20,773 nt of DNA from a virus. The position numbers and the translations under genes are program-made. Positions within the stretch are counted from its first letter, which is position 1. Every line of letters starts with the position of its first letter. The stretch spans positions 1 to 20,773 of the IMG/VR virus record IMGVR_UViG_3300049825_000409. One strand, 5' to 3'. The notes beneath the pieces are model-generated. The model had not been told where the DNA came from and did not search any database. It saw only the letters and a list, made by a program, of their open reading frames with translations. Below, piece by piece: positions 1 to 6,739 of the stretch.

Positions 1-364
1 CCGTGTCCGCGTCCGAGAACGGCGCGAACGATTGGCGCAGGTGCCCGGTATCCTGCAGGATCTTGAAGCTCGCCCCGGACAGACCGACATTGCCGGCGGT
101 CAGCGCGGCCTTCACGCTCGCTCGCTTCTTGGCTCCATCTTTCTTGCGGTAGCGCGCGAGGATTGTCGACGGCGCCAGCTCCCGCCAGCGCCCCTCCGCC
201 GTCATACCTCCCTCAGTCTCGAAGTTCTTGATGACGAACTCGTACAATTGCGCCGCCACCGCGCGGTTCGGCGTGCGTGTGTCGGCGAGCTGCTGGCCGA
301 GCCGCCGCAGGTTCGCCGAGACGACCTCGACGCCCGTCACCTCGATGAGGCCGTCAGTCGTCAT
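1..364 (-). CDS. Phage virion morphogenesis / tail completion protein, Mu gpG-like (3' end outside window)
   Basis: About 121 residues are visible; the frame is open to the left edge, so the C-terminus is missing. It starts at ATG 362-364 with MTTDGLIEVTGVEVVSANLR and overlaps the stop of the upstream gene by 11 bases. A Trp-Arg-Glu-Leu-Ala-Pro-Ser-Thr-Ile segment (WRELAPSTI), a basic stretch (RYRKKDGAKKR) and KILQDTGHLRQSF follow in order. This series is typical of the Mu gpG / P2 gpS 'virion morphogenesis' family, which acts at the head-tail junction when tails are completed. Its place directly after a gp36/DUF1320-like connector supports that. Family assignment is by recognition of the motif order. 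It could also be a HK97 gp10-like neck protein, which would have nearly the same role. Confidence 0.75.
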   Translation of the reverse strand, partial: MTTDGLIEVTGVEVVSANLRRLGQQLADTRTPNRAVAAQLYEFVIKNFETEGGMTAEGRWRELAPSTILARYRKKDGAKKRASVKAALTAGNVGLSGASFKILQDTGHLRQSFAPFSDADT

Positions 365-800
365 TGGTGAGGTACCCCGGCCAGCCGCTGGAGGGAGACC
401 AGCTCTCTGGGTCGTTGACACCGAACGACGAACGCAGACCCGGGACCGAGATCGTCGAATCCTCAGAACTGCCCATCTGGCCCGCGCTGTTGGTCAGCAC
501 CATCGTGCCGTCGGCCAGCTTCTCAAGCAGGTCGTCGATCCGGTCGCGGAACTTCTCGGCCCAGTCCTGACGTCGGTTCATCATCCAGTAGGCGATGTCG
601 ATCGACAGGCTGCGCACCAGTTGCGGAGCATCGGTCGGCGTCGTGACCACGAACGGCGCATCGTAGCGCGCGGCGAGGCAGGCGTCGACCTCGGCCTCGG
701 CCTGCGGGATGAACACCAGCTCCGCGTTCGGCGCGTCTGACGCCTTCGGCGTGTCCGAGTAGCGCGCCGAGATGTCGCCCCAATTGATGTAGCGCCCCAT
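354..800 (-). CDS. Head-tail connector protein, Mu gp36-like (DUF1320)
   Basis: A 148-residue soluble protein. The N-terminus has the pattern of the DUF1320/Mu gp36 family: GRYINWGDI, a helical acidic segment with IPQAEAEVDACLAARYDAPF, then LVRSLSIDIAYWMMNRRQ and a final amphipathic helix DRIDDLLEKLADG. Members sit between the capsid genes and the tail genes and are thought to form part of the neck that joins head and tail. The length is close to the usual 130-150 residues. The gene starts at ATG 798-800, one base after the stop of the upstream gene, and its stop lies inside the start region of the gpG-like gene. The last 45 residues (SSEDSTISVPGLRS onward) are low in recognisable features and probably flexible. 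Confidence 0.8.
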   Translation of the reverse strand: MGRYINWGDISARYSDTPKASDAPNAELVFIPQAEAEVDACLAARYDAPFVVTTPTDAPQLVRSLSIDIAYWMMNRRQDWAEKFRDRIDDLLEKLADGTMVLTNSAGQMGSSEDSTISVPGLRSSFGVNDPESWSPSSGWPGYLTNDD

Positions 801-801
801 G

Positions 802-1086
802 TCAGTCGGCCTCGTAGCGCGTCGCGCGTATGTACTGTGGAGTCACGTAGGTGTTGCCGTTGATCACGGAGAACCACTTGTTGACGAACACCCCGGCCGA
901 GTTAGGTATCAGCAGCGGGGCGTAGTAGAACCCGTTGCCGCTCGAGACACCGGCGACGGAGCCAACCAGCGTCTCAGTCTTATCGTACAGGTTGCACTGG
1001 ATGCCTGACGGCGTGATGCCGGAGTTGACCCACGTCAGCTTCATGGTGGCTCCGACGATCGTGTCCAGGACCTTGAGCGGCTTCAT
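802..1086 (-). CDS. Small beta-sandwich-like virion protein
   Basis: 94 residues, beginning MKPLKVLDTIVGATMKLTWV directly at the stop codon of the repeat-protein gene (TAG then ATG with no spacer). Alternating hydrophobic and polar residues, with turns such as NSGITPSG and SSGNGFYYAP, suggest an all-beta, immunoglobulin-like fold. Similar short proteins with a 'SSGNG-Y-A ... N-WF-VINGNTYV' pattern are common beside phage connector genes. There is no signal peptide, transmembrane segment or catalytic motif. The likely role is a minor virion or neck decoration protein. Function is inferred from position and predicted fold only. Confidence 0.6.
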   Translation of the reverse strand: MKPLKVLDTIVGATMKLTWVNSGITPSGIQCNLYDKTETLVGSVAGVSSGNGFYYAPLLIPNSAGVFVNKWFSVINGNTYVTPQYIRATRYEAD

Positions 1087-2376
1087 CTAGTGGTAGCCTC
1101 CTACAGTGATGAACGAGGCGTCCTCGCCGACGACCGGCATGCCGTCGAGCGTCGCGCCGACGCGGATGCGGTCCTCAAGCCCTATGACTATGCGCACGTC
1201 GAACGTGAGTGACGCGAACAGTTGCTTGATCGTCTCGTCCGTGATCTGCAGCAGGTCGGTCAGCGCTCGGGTCTTCAGGAACGCCGTCACCGTGCCGTCG
1301 ATCAGGGTCAGCGAGTCGGTGGCGGCGATCACGCGGAGCAGCGTGCGGATCGTCTGGTCTGAGACGACGAGGTTGTCCGACGTCACGCGCCCGCGCGCGA
1401 CGCCCTTGACGCTGGCGTCCACGATCTGCGCCACGAGGTCGTCGAACCGTCGGTTGCGCACCGCGCCCGACACGCGCTCGTCAACGATCGTCAGCGACTC
1501 GTCCAACGAGCGGCGGCGCAGCATGTAGGTCGTCGTGCCGTCGCCGATAGTTAGAGTGTCCGAGGCGGTGCGGACGTAGATCGCCCCTGCACCCGTGATC
1601 TGAGAGAGCATGCCGTCGATGACCGTGATCGCATCGCCAAGGGCGCGCGTCAGCAGGCGCGAGAACACGTAGCCGTCGGAGACCGTGAGACTGTCGGAAG
1701 CCACCTTGTAGAGCTGACGGAAGAACGGGTCCGAGACGCTGACGGTGTCCACCTGCGTGCGCCCGCGCGTGACTCCAGAGACAAAGCCGTCGACCAGGAG
1801 CGTGTTGTCCGACGTGACGCGCCCGCGCACCACGCCGTCGAAGAGCTGGTCCGACACGAGCGTCGTGTCCGAGCCCTGCCGCTGGCGCAGGAGCCAGTCG
1901 AACAACTGGTCTAGGACGGTCAGGTTATCGACCATGTCCTTCGTGTAGACGGTTCCAGTGCCGCCCGGGATGAATATGCTAACGAGCTGATCGAACGCCG
2001 TAAGCAGGTCGCTGGTCACCCTGCCACGCACGATGCCGGAGATACGCTCGTCGATTACGGCGGCGCTGTCGGCGCGCAGCTTCAGCGCGATCTTGTTGGC
2101 TGAGTCGCTCACCGCCAGCGCGTCCGTCAGCAGCCGCGTGTCGCGCAGCCAGCGTGTGAGCTGGTCGAACGTGGTCAGCAGCTCCTGCACGTCCACCGTC
2201 CAGTAGAGCATGCGCCCCGTGTCCGTCATCGTGAGCGAATCCTGCCGGAGCTTCAGCGCGATCTTGTTGGCCGAGTCGCCGAGCACGAGTGAGTCGCTGT
2301 TGGTCTTGAGCACGATCGCCGCCGTGCCCTCATTCAGGCCAAAGCCCCCGTTGATGTCGTCTGCGTTGAACCGCAT
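1087..2376 (-). CDS. Repeat-rich fibre-like virion protein
   Basis: 429 residues from ATG 2374-2376, two bases after the upstream stop; an upstream TTG (2397) was not used because it lies inside the previous gene. Residues 26-392 are about 18 imperfect copies of a unit near 20 residues. The unit begins Asp-x-Leu-Thr-Val-x-Asp, then about seven variable residues, then often Leu-x-Arg-x-Arg (for example DSLTLIDGTVTAFLKTRALT and DNTLLVDGFVSGVTRGRTQV). The regular spacing of hydrophobic beta strands and Asp turns suggests an elongated, possibly trimeric or solenoid shaft. The last 37 residues (DVRIVIGLEDRIRVG onward) differ and look like a C-terminal cap. No enzyme motif is visible. Flanking fibre-like genes suggest a virion appendage. 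It lies between capsid and connector genes, so a head-attached fibre is as possible as a tail fibre. Confidence 0.65.
   Translation of the reverse strand: MRFNADDINGGFGLNEGTAAIVLKTNSDSLVLGDSANKIALKLRQDSLTMTDTGRMLYWTVDVQELLTTFDQLTRWLRDTRLLTDALAVSDSANKIALKLRADSAAVIDERISGIVRGRVTSDLLTAFDQLVSIFIPGGTGTVYTKDMVDNLTVLDQLFDWLLRQRQGSDTTLVSDQLFDGVVRGRVTSDNTLLVDGFVSGVTRGRTQVDTVSVSDPFFRQLYKVASDSLTVSDGYVFSRLLTRALGDAITVIDGMLSQITGAGAIYVRTASDTLTIGDGTTTYMLRRRSLDESLTIVDERVSGAVRNRRFDDLVAQIVDASVKGVARGRVTSDNLVVSDQTIRTLLRVIAATDSLTLIDGTVTAFLKTRALTDLLQITDETIKQLFASLTFDVRIVIGLEDRIRVGATLDGMPVVGEDASFITVGGYH
1201..2301 (-). repeat. About 18 tandem ~60-bp coding repeats
   Basis: This region encodes the ~20-residue Asp-x-Leu-Thr-Val-x-Asp repeats. 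Most units have diverged at DNA level, but some stretches remain nearly identical. One 23-base match is at 2078-2100 and 2249-2271. A second, 25-base match with one mismatch is at 1372-1396 and 1804-1828. This points to expansion by unequal recombination with some recent exchange. Unit limits are approximate because spacing varies from 18 to 27 residues. Confidence 0.7.
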
Positions 2377-2378
2377 GG

Positions 2379-3368
2379 TCAGGTGTCCACGATCCAACCA
2401 CCGTAGTCAATGCTCACGATGGAGTCAGTGAGTGTCGAGGCATAGAGCGCCGGGGCCAGCATCGCCGAGTTCGGCGGGATGTCAGTGGTGAAGAAGCTCG
2501 CAGCGTCGGCGATTGACGATATGTCCAGACGTCGCACGCGATAGTCGACCCTAGCTGCGGCGGGCGCTGCGCTCAACTCGAACATGTACCACGCCCCCGA
2601 CTGCACCGCGAAGAAACTGCCGAGCGACAGCTGCACGGCGGCGCCCGCGCCGTCGTTGCGCCAGATGCTCATCTCACGGCCGAACCCGCCCGACGTCGCC
2701 TGACCAACAGCGATGCCAGAGATTAGCGAGGATGGCGGGTGTACTGAATTCATGGCGCCCGTTGTGTTGACCAGCCCGACGAAGAAGTTGCCAGAGTTCG
2801 GCATAAATTCGAATCCGAACATTGTCAAGAACCGGAAACCTGCCTGCATAGTCGCCTGAAAGTTTGGCGAGAACAGCTTCACCGGAGCGTTCCCGGACAG
2901 CGCGCTCGTGAAGCGCGTGCGGTTCGCCATGGTGCGGGCCGATGAGTTCGAGAGCGTCACGGCCGCCTGCGTCGCGCCGGCAAATGTCGGCAGCGCCGTG
3001 CCCATCAGCTGGAACGACGTCGTGTTAAACGACGGGAGCACGTGCTGCCTGAACATCTTGTTATACTGCGCGAACTGCAGTGAGTCCGCCGTCAGTCTCA
3101 GCTCTACACGCGTGCCGGTGGCGAAGTTCGTCTGCGCCGTCGTGTTCTCCTGCCCCCGCAGAACGGTGAGCGTATCAGTCGAGATCGCGACAACCTTGCA
3201 CACCTCGACGTTCGTGCCGTCGTCCATCGTAACCATGTAGAAGTCCGGGGCGAGCGGCGTCGGGAACCGTGCGCCGTGCCCTGTCTGCAGCACGAGCGAC
3301 GCCGTGGCCGCCGACGAGATGGCCGTCGAGAGGGTGGACTTCGCGTTGTTCTTGAACAGCTGGAACAC
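2379..3368 (-). CDS. Fibre-like virion protein with conserved phage fibre N-terminal domain
   Basis: 329 residues from GTG 3366-3368, one base after the upstream stop. Residues 1-105 form a recognisable domain found at the start of many phage fibre or baseplate-wedge proteins. It runs MFQLFKNNAKSTLSTAISSA, a beta segment ending YMVTMDDGTNVEVCKVV, the signature LTVLRGQENTTA, then GTRVELRLTADSL. This domain usually anchors a fibre to the virion. The remaining 220 residues are beta-rich, with FGFEFMPNSGNFFVGLVNTTG and a C-terminal SIVSIDYGGWIVDT, and resemble a jelly-roll-like receptor- or glycan-binding head, though no specific family is certain. It is translationally coupled to the neighbouring fibre-like genes. 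It could decorate the head instead of the tail. Confidence 0.65.
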   Translation of the reverse strand: MFQLFKNNAKSTLSTAISSAATASLVLQTGHGARFPTPLAPDFYMVTMDDGTNVEVCKVVAISTDTLTVLRGQENTTAQTNFATGTRVELRLTADSLQFAQYNKMFRQHVLPSFNTTSFQLMGTALPTFAGATQAAVTLSNSSARTMANRTRFTSALSGNAPVKLFSPNFQATMQAGFRFLTMFGFEFMPNSGNFFVGLVNTTGAMNSVHPPSSLISGIAVGQATSGGFGREMSIWRNDGAGAAVQLSLGSFFAVQSGAWYMFELSAAPAAARVDYRVRRLDISSIADAASFFTTDIPPNSAMLAPALYASTLTDSIVSIDYGGWIVDT

Positions 3369-3369
3369 G

Positions 3370-4833
3370 TCAGTTCACCTTCTGTATGGTGCGGAAGCGA
3401 CGCGCGACCAGCCCGTGGTTGTCGACGATGCCGCCACCTCCGGCGTTCGGCTTGAATACGAGCATCTGCAGCGTGTGATCCCGGCCGACGTTTGAGGTAA
3501 TCCCGAAGGCCTGTGAGGCGGCGGTCGACTGATCGTAAGTGCCGAGCCACTGGTTGCCGGGGCCGCCCGGTGGAACTCCCACATGATTCTCACGCTGCGT
3601 GAACGGCGTGAAGGCCGTGAACCACGTGCCCGGCTGCGGATCGACCGGGGCGTCGCACTCCGCCACGTAGGCAGAGAAGTGGCACCCATTCACGGAGGGC
3701 GTCACGGCGGGCGTGATCATCGCCTCAGGGTTGAACCCGTCGATCTGCTGCCAGTCGACGCCATCGTACACATCGAGGCGGTCCGTGCCCGCCACCTCCT
3801 CCATCGCCATGTCCTGCTCGATCGACGTCGCGCTGATCGTGAGCGTGAGCGTGATCGGCGCGTTCGTGATGTTGTGCTTGACGAACGACGACAGGCAGGT
3901 ATCGAGCGGCTGATTGCTGATCCGCTGGACTTCGATATATTCATTCCCCTTGTCATCGACTAGGCTCGTCGGGTAGACACCGCCAAAGTCCTCCCAGAAG
4001 CAGAACGCGGCGACGCTGTTGCCAGAAGTAACCGTCGCGCTGAAACTCAGTGACTCGGTCGTGTCGGATGCGTTCGTTCCGCCGAGCTTGCTCTGCACGT
4101 AGCGTGCGCCCGAGCCGTCTCCGCCACCCGTCGCGATCGTGCACTGCGTAAACACCGTGAGCGTCGTCGCACCGGAGTCACCGCCGAGTGTAGCCTGATT
4201 CATCGAGACGTTGTTAGTCGCGCCACTCGCCGACTGAATCTGGTACGTCAGAGCCAGTGACATCTGCGAGCCGGACAGGTTCCGGTACTGTGCCGAGAGC
4301 CCGCTCTGAGTCCAGTTGGCGCCGGTCAGAGTGTCCCAGGTATTGTCGTCGCCACTCGCGAAGTCGCCCTCGATGACGTGCGAGTTCGAGCTGTGCTTCG
4401 TCGCCGTCGTGACGCCGGTGATCGTCTTGGTGAAAGGCGTTGTGCCCGCGACGAACGTCGCGACGTTCGGGCCGATCGAGGCGACCCAGTGATTGCCGGC
4501 GTCCGGCGTGTAGACACGCATGATGGCGCTTAGCGCGAGCGTGCCGCCCGCGTGTTCGATGAACGTCGGGTTCGCCGACCACGTCCCGTTGAACACGCAC
4601 CAGAACTTCTTGAGCGTGACGGTGGCGCCGATGATCACCTTGCCCTGCGACCAGCGCTGCCCTCCGTGCTCGCCGACGCGAAGATTCCCGCCCCCCGCGC
4701 CGCGATAGGCCACCGCGACCGTGACGAGCTGCCCGGCCGTCATGCTCGCCGGGGGCGTGATCGTCGCGGTCGGCCCCGCAGCGGTACCATTGTCCGCTAC
4801 GCTCGCCGCTACGCCGAAGAACGCAATCGTCAC
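3370..4833 (-). CDS. Two-domain beta-sandwich virion (fibre or adhesin) protein
   Basis: 487 residues from GTG 4831-4833, which overlaps the upstream stop as GTGA. It is Gly/Thr/Ser-rich and predicted all-beta. Two halves share an order of features. Residues ~20-235 run from GQLVTVAVAYRG to SLALTYQIQ. Residues ~255-470 run from GNSVAAFCFWEDFGG to HTLQMLVFKPN. This suggests an internal duplication of a ~215-residue beta-sandwich domain. The pattern 'ADxGTAAGPTATITPPASMTAGQLVTV' at the start is typical of phage fibre and adhesin modules. No signal peptide or catalytic motif is seen. The short tail GLVARRFRTIQKVN is basic. A role in host-surface or glycan binding is likely. The exact structure it belongs to is not determined. 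Confidence 0.6.
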   Translation of the reverse strand: MTIAFFGVAASVADNGTAAGPTATITPPASMTAGQLVTVAVAYRGAGGGNLRVGEHGGQRWSQGKVIIGATVTLKKFWCVFNGTWSANPTFIEHAGGTLALSAIMRVYTPDAGNHWVASIGPNVATFVAGTTPFTKTITGVTTATKHSSNSHVIEGDFASGDDNTWDTLTGANWTQSGLSAQYRNLSGSQMSLALTYQIQSASGATNNVSMNQATLGGDSGATTLTVFTQCTIATGGGDGSGARYVQSKLGGTNASDTTESLSFSATVTSGNSVAAFCFWEDFGGVYPTSLVDDKGNEYIEVQRISNQPLDTCLSSFVKHNITNAPITLTLTISATSIEQDMAMEEVAGTDRLDVYDGVDWQQIDGFNPEAMITPAVTPSVNGCHFSAYVAECDAPVDPQPGTWFTAFTPFTQRENHVGVPPGGPGNQWLGTYDQSTAASQAFGITSNVGRDHTLQMLVFKPNAGGGGIVDNHGLVARRFRTIQKVN

Positions 4834-5021
4834 TTGAATCTATCTCCGAATGACCGCGACCCGATTCTGTGGTCCTTCGCTTCACTTGCGGTTCGTGCCA
4901 ACCGCCCTTCCGCTTGAGTTACCACGTGCGCAACCTTGCGATTGCTGGAGCCCAAGGTCATAACGCTCACGTGCAGATCTCTGACGAGTGCGGAACAGCC
5001 CGTCGGATCGCGGTCAATCAT
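4830..5021 (-). CDS. Small protein of unknown function (63 aa)
   Basis: ATG 5019-5021 overlaps the stop of the secreted-protein gene as ATGA, and the stop overlaps the GTG of the next gene, so it sits in an unbroken coupled chain. The product begins MIDRDPTGCSALVRDLHVSV and ends with a basic stretch KDHRIGSRSFGDRFK. A helical middle (NRKVAHVVTQAEGRLARTAS) is amphipathic. I recognise no family. The double overlap is the main evidence that it is a real gene. It may be a short assembly or chaperone factor for the neighbouring fibre-like proteins, but that is only a guess. Confidence 0.55.
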   Translation of the reverse strand: MIDRDPTGCSALVRDLHVSVMTLGSSNRKVAHVVTQAEGRLARTASEAKDHRIGSRSFGDRFK

Positions 5022-6163
5022 GGGTGCGCCGCCAGCCACGCGGCGCGCACCGTCTTGGCGTAGGCGTCTTCCGTCGCGTTGAGTGCGACCGAGTCCCACG
5101 GCAGCGCGTCGTTCGTGGGATTGCCTGTGACTTTGGGCTCCGCCTTCACCCAGTCAAAGAAGTACGAGTGCACCTGCCGCGTGCCACCAGCGATCGTGCA
5201 GTCCCAGACGCCGATTTTCTTCCAGCGCACGCCGAGCGCTAACTGCGCCTCTGGCACGTCACCGATATAGCCACCGGTCGCATGGAGTGGCGAGCACTGA
5301 GGTTGCCATGGTGGGGGAGGTGGCGGCGGCAGGAGGACCACGTCCACCGATTTTTGATCCCACCAGTCGGGGCGCCCGCAAATCAGACTGATCTTCCAAG
5401 AGTTCTTGTAGAGAGGGGGTGACCTCAGAATGAGAAGTCCACTCAACGGTACGCTGCCCGCGACTTCGGATAGCACGCAGGTTTCCGCGTTCGCACTCGT
5501 CCATCTCACCGAGACGTCGAACGGGACAACGCCTGAGGTCGGAGTCGCTGTCAGGCTGGTGATCGTCGGATTGGGCGGAGGCGGAACCGCGCAGGCGCCG
5601 GCCGGTTCAGTCGCGGGGCTCCATGCCCCACACGTCCACGTCGTCGGCCCGCCGGCCACCGGACAGGCGCTCTCAGTGCACGCACGCGTCTGCGTCCACG
5701 AACCCGTGGTCGGCGCAGCGCACTGCACGGTCTGCGACTCAGCCGGGCGGGCGGGGTGCGTGCACGCTGGCGGTGGCGGCGTCGCGCCGCTCAGCGTGAT
5801 CTGCGTCTTCAGCAACAGCGGCGCGTTCGCGCAGGAGAACCACGGCCCCGGCGCCTTCGTCGTCACACAGGCGTAGACGAAATCCGTGTCCTTGACGTTC
5901 GCCCAGCGCGTCCACTTCGTATTCTTGTAGTAATTGCAGCCCGTGCACGAGGCGACGAGCAAGGCCGTGTCTCCGTAGTCGTACCGCTCGAGCGGGCAAC
6001 TGGTACCGCCCGCCTTGCCCTCGGCCGCTGCCGTGGCGCAGGAGTAGGCAAGATTCTTCGTAACCGTCTGCGCGTCTGCCTGACGAGCACCGAGCGCGTA
6101 GCCGAGCACCGCCGAACAGACGTACAACGCCCAGTTGCGCCGCCAATTGAAGTACAAGTTCAC
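5018..6163 (-). CDS. Secreted Cys-rich protein with TSP1-like and PKD-like modules
   Basis: 381 residues. I chose GTG 6161-6163 because GGGAGG lies 4 bases upstream (6168-6173); the outer GTG at 6175 would overlap that site. Residues 1-31 form a Sec signal peptide: a short n-region with two Arg, a hydrophobic core (WALYVCSAVLGYALGA) and an Ala-Asp-Ala cleavage site. The mature chain has 16 Cys, an even number that suits disulfides. A Cys/Trp module (GSWTQTRACTESACP ... WTCGAWSP) resembles thrombospondin type-1-like units seen in some phage and bacterial surface proteins. A PKD/Ig-like strand set follows (PTITSLTATPTSGVVPFDVS), with proline-rich linkers of four and seven Pro. The C-terminus is Trp-rich. 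Export and disulfides point to the periplasm or cell surface, odd for a gene among virion genes. Alternatively the hydrophobic start may be a virion-embedded segment. Confidence 0.6.
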   Translation of the reverse strand: MNLYFNWRRNWALYVCSAVLGYALGARQADAQTVTKNLAYSCATAAAEGKAGGTSCPLERYDYGDTALLVASCTGCNYYKNTKWTRWANVKDTDFVYACVTTKAPGPWFSCANAPLLLKTQITLSGATPPPPACTHPARPAESQTVQCAAPTTGSWTQTRACTESACPVAGGPTTWTCGAWSPATEPAGACAVPPPPNPTITSLTATPTSGVVPFDVSVRWTSANAETCVLSEVAGSVPLSGLLILRSPPLYKNSWKISLICGRPDWWDQKSVDVVLLPPPPPPPWQPQCSPLHATGGYIGDVPEAQLALGVRWKKIGVWDCTIAGGTRQVHSYFFDWVKAEPKVTGNPTNDALPWDSVALNATEDAYAKTVRAAWLAAHP

Positions 6164-6175
6164 ATCGCCTCCCAC

Positions 6176-6739
6176 TTATCCCGTGTGCTGAATGTCGTGC
6201 GACCCTACCCGGATGCGCACGGTGAGGTTGAGCATGTCGGAAGCCTGAAGCGTGACGCCGAGGCCGTTCACGTGGTTACCGACGATGCCCGTGGTCGCGT
6301 GCGAGTTGGCGAAGTCGTGGATGGCCGCCGAGTCGAGCGCAACGCCCGTCAACGAGTCCGCTGCGCCGCCGAAGGTCGCAGTCAGCGCGATCCACTCCCG
6401 CGACTGGATGCCCGTGATGGCCGAGCTGGCGGGGTTCGCGATCGACGCGCGGCGTATCACCTCGCCGAGCGACGACTGCACCGAGTTGAGCGACCCCGCC
6501 TGCGTCGCCGTCCCGACGATGATGTAGTTGAACGGCGTCGTGCCCGTCGCCTGGATGGCGCGGTTCGCGATGCGGTTCAACCCACGGTCGGTGACGACGT
6601 TGCGGAGTACCTTCGACTCGATCGTCCCGTCAGCCCTGTGCACCTCGGCGATCCACTCCCCGTAGGGGAAGCTGAGGATCGTGTCATTGACTTTGTCGGG
6701 CCGGTGGTGCAACGGCGCGTCAGGCATACGGTGATTCAT
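6176..6739 (-). CDS. Putative virion (tail or fibre-associated) protein, 187 aa
   Basis: It starts at ATG 6737-6739, inside the last 20 bases of the glycosyltransferase fusion gene; AGGAGA lies about 12 bases upstream. The product has a short variable N-terminus, then beta-rich segments: GEWIAEVHRADGTIESKVLRN, VVTDRGLNRIANRAIQATG, NYIIVGTATQAGSLNSVQSS and a C-terminal LNLTVRIRVGS. The 'TDRGLNRIANRAI ... IVGTA' pattern recurs in phage structural proteins near fibre genes. I know no enzyme motif in it. Its place directly after the glycosyltransferase gene makes it a candidate target for glycosylation; many Ser/Thr residues fit, but that is inference. A second in-frame ATG at 6727 is possible but has a poorer context. 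Confidence 0.55.
   Translation of the reverse strand: MNHRMPDAPLHHRPDKVNDTILSFPYGEWIAEVHRADGTIESKVLRNVVTDRGLNRIANRAIQATGTTPFNYIIVGTATQAGSLNSVQSSLGEVIRRASIANPASSAITGIQSREWIALTATFGGAADSLTGVALDSAAIHDFANSHATTGIVGNHVNGLGVTLQASDMLNLTVRIRVGSHDIQHTG

Noticed and set aside
1201-2301. CRISPR-like array
   Set aside because: Units vary in length and sequence, keep a protein frame throughout and lack identical repeats with unique spacers.
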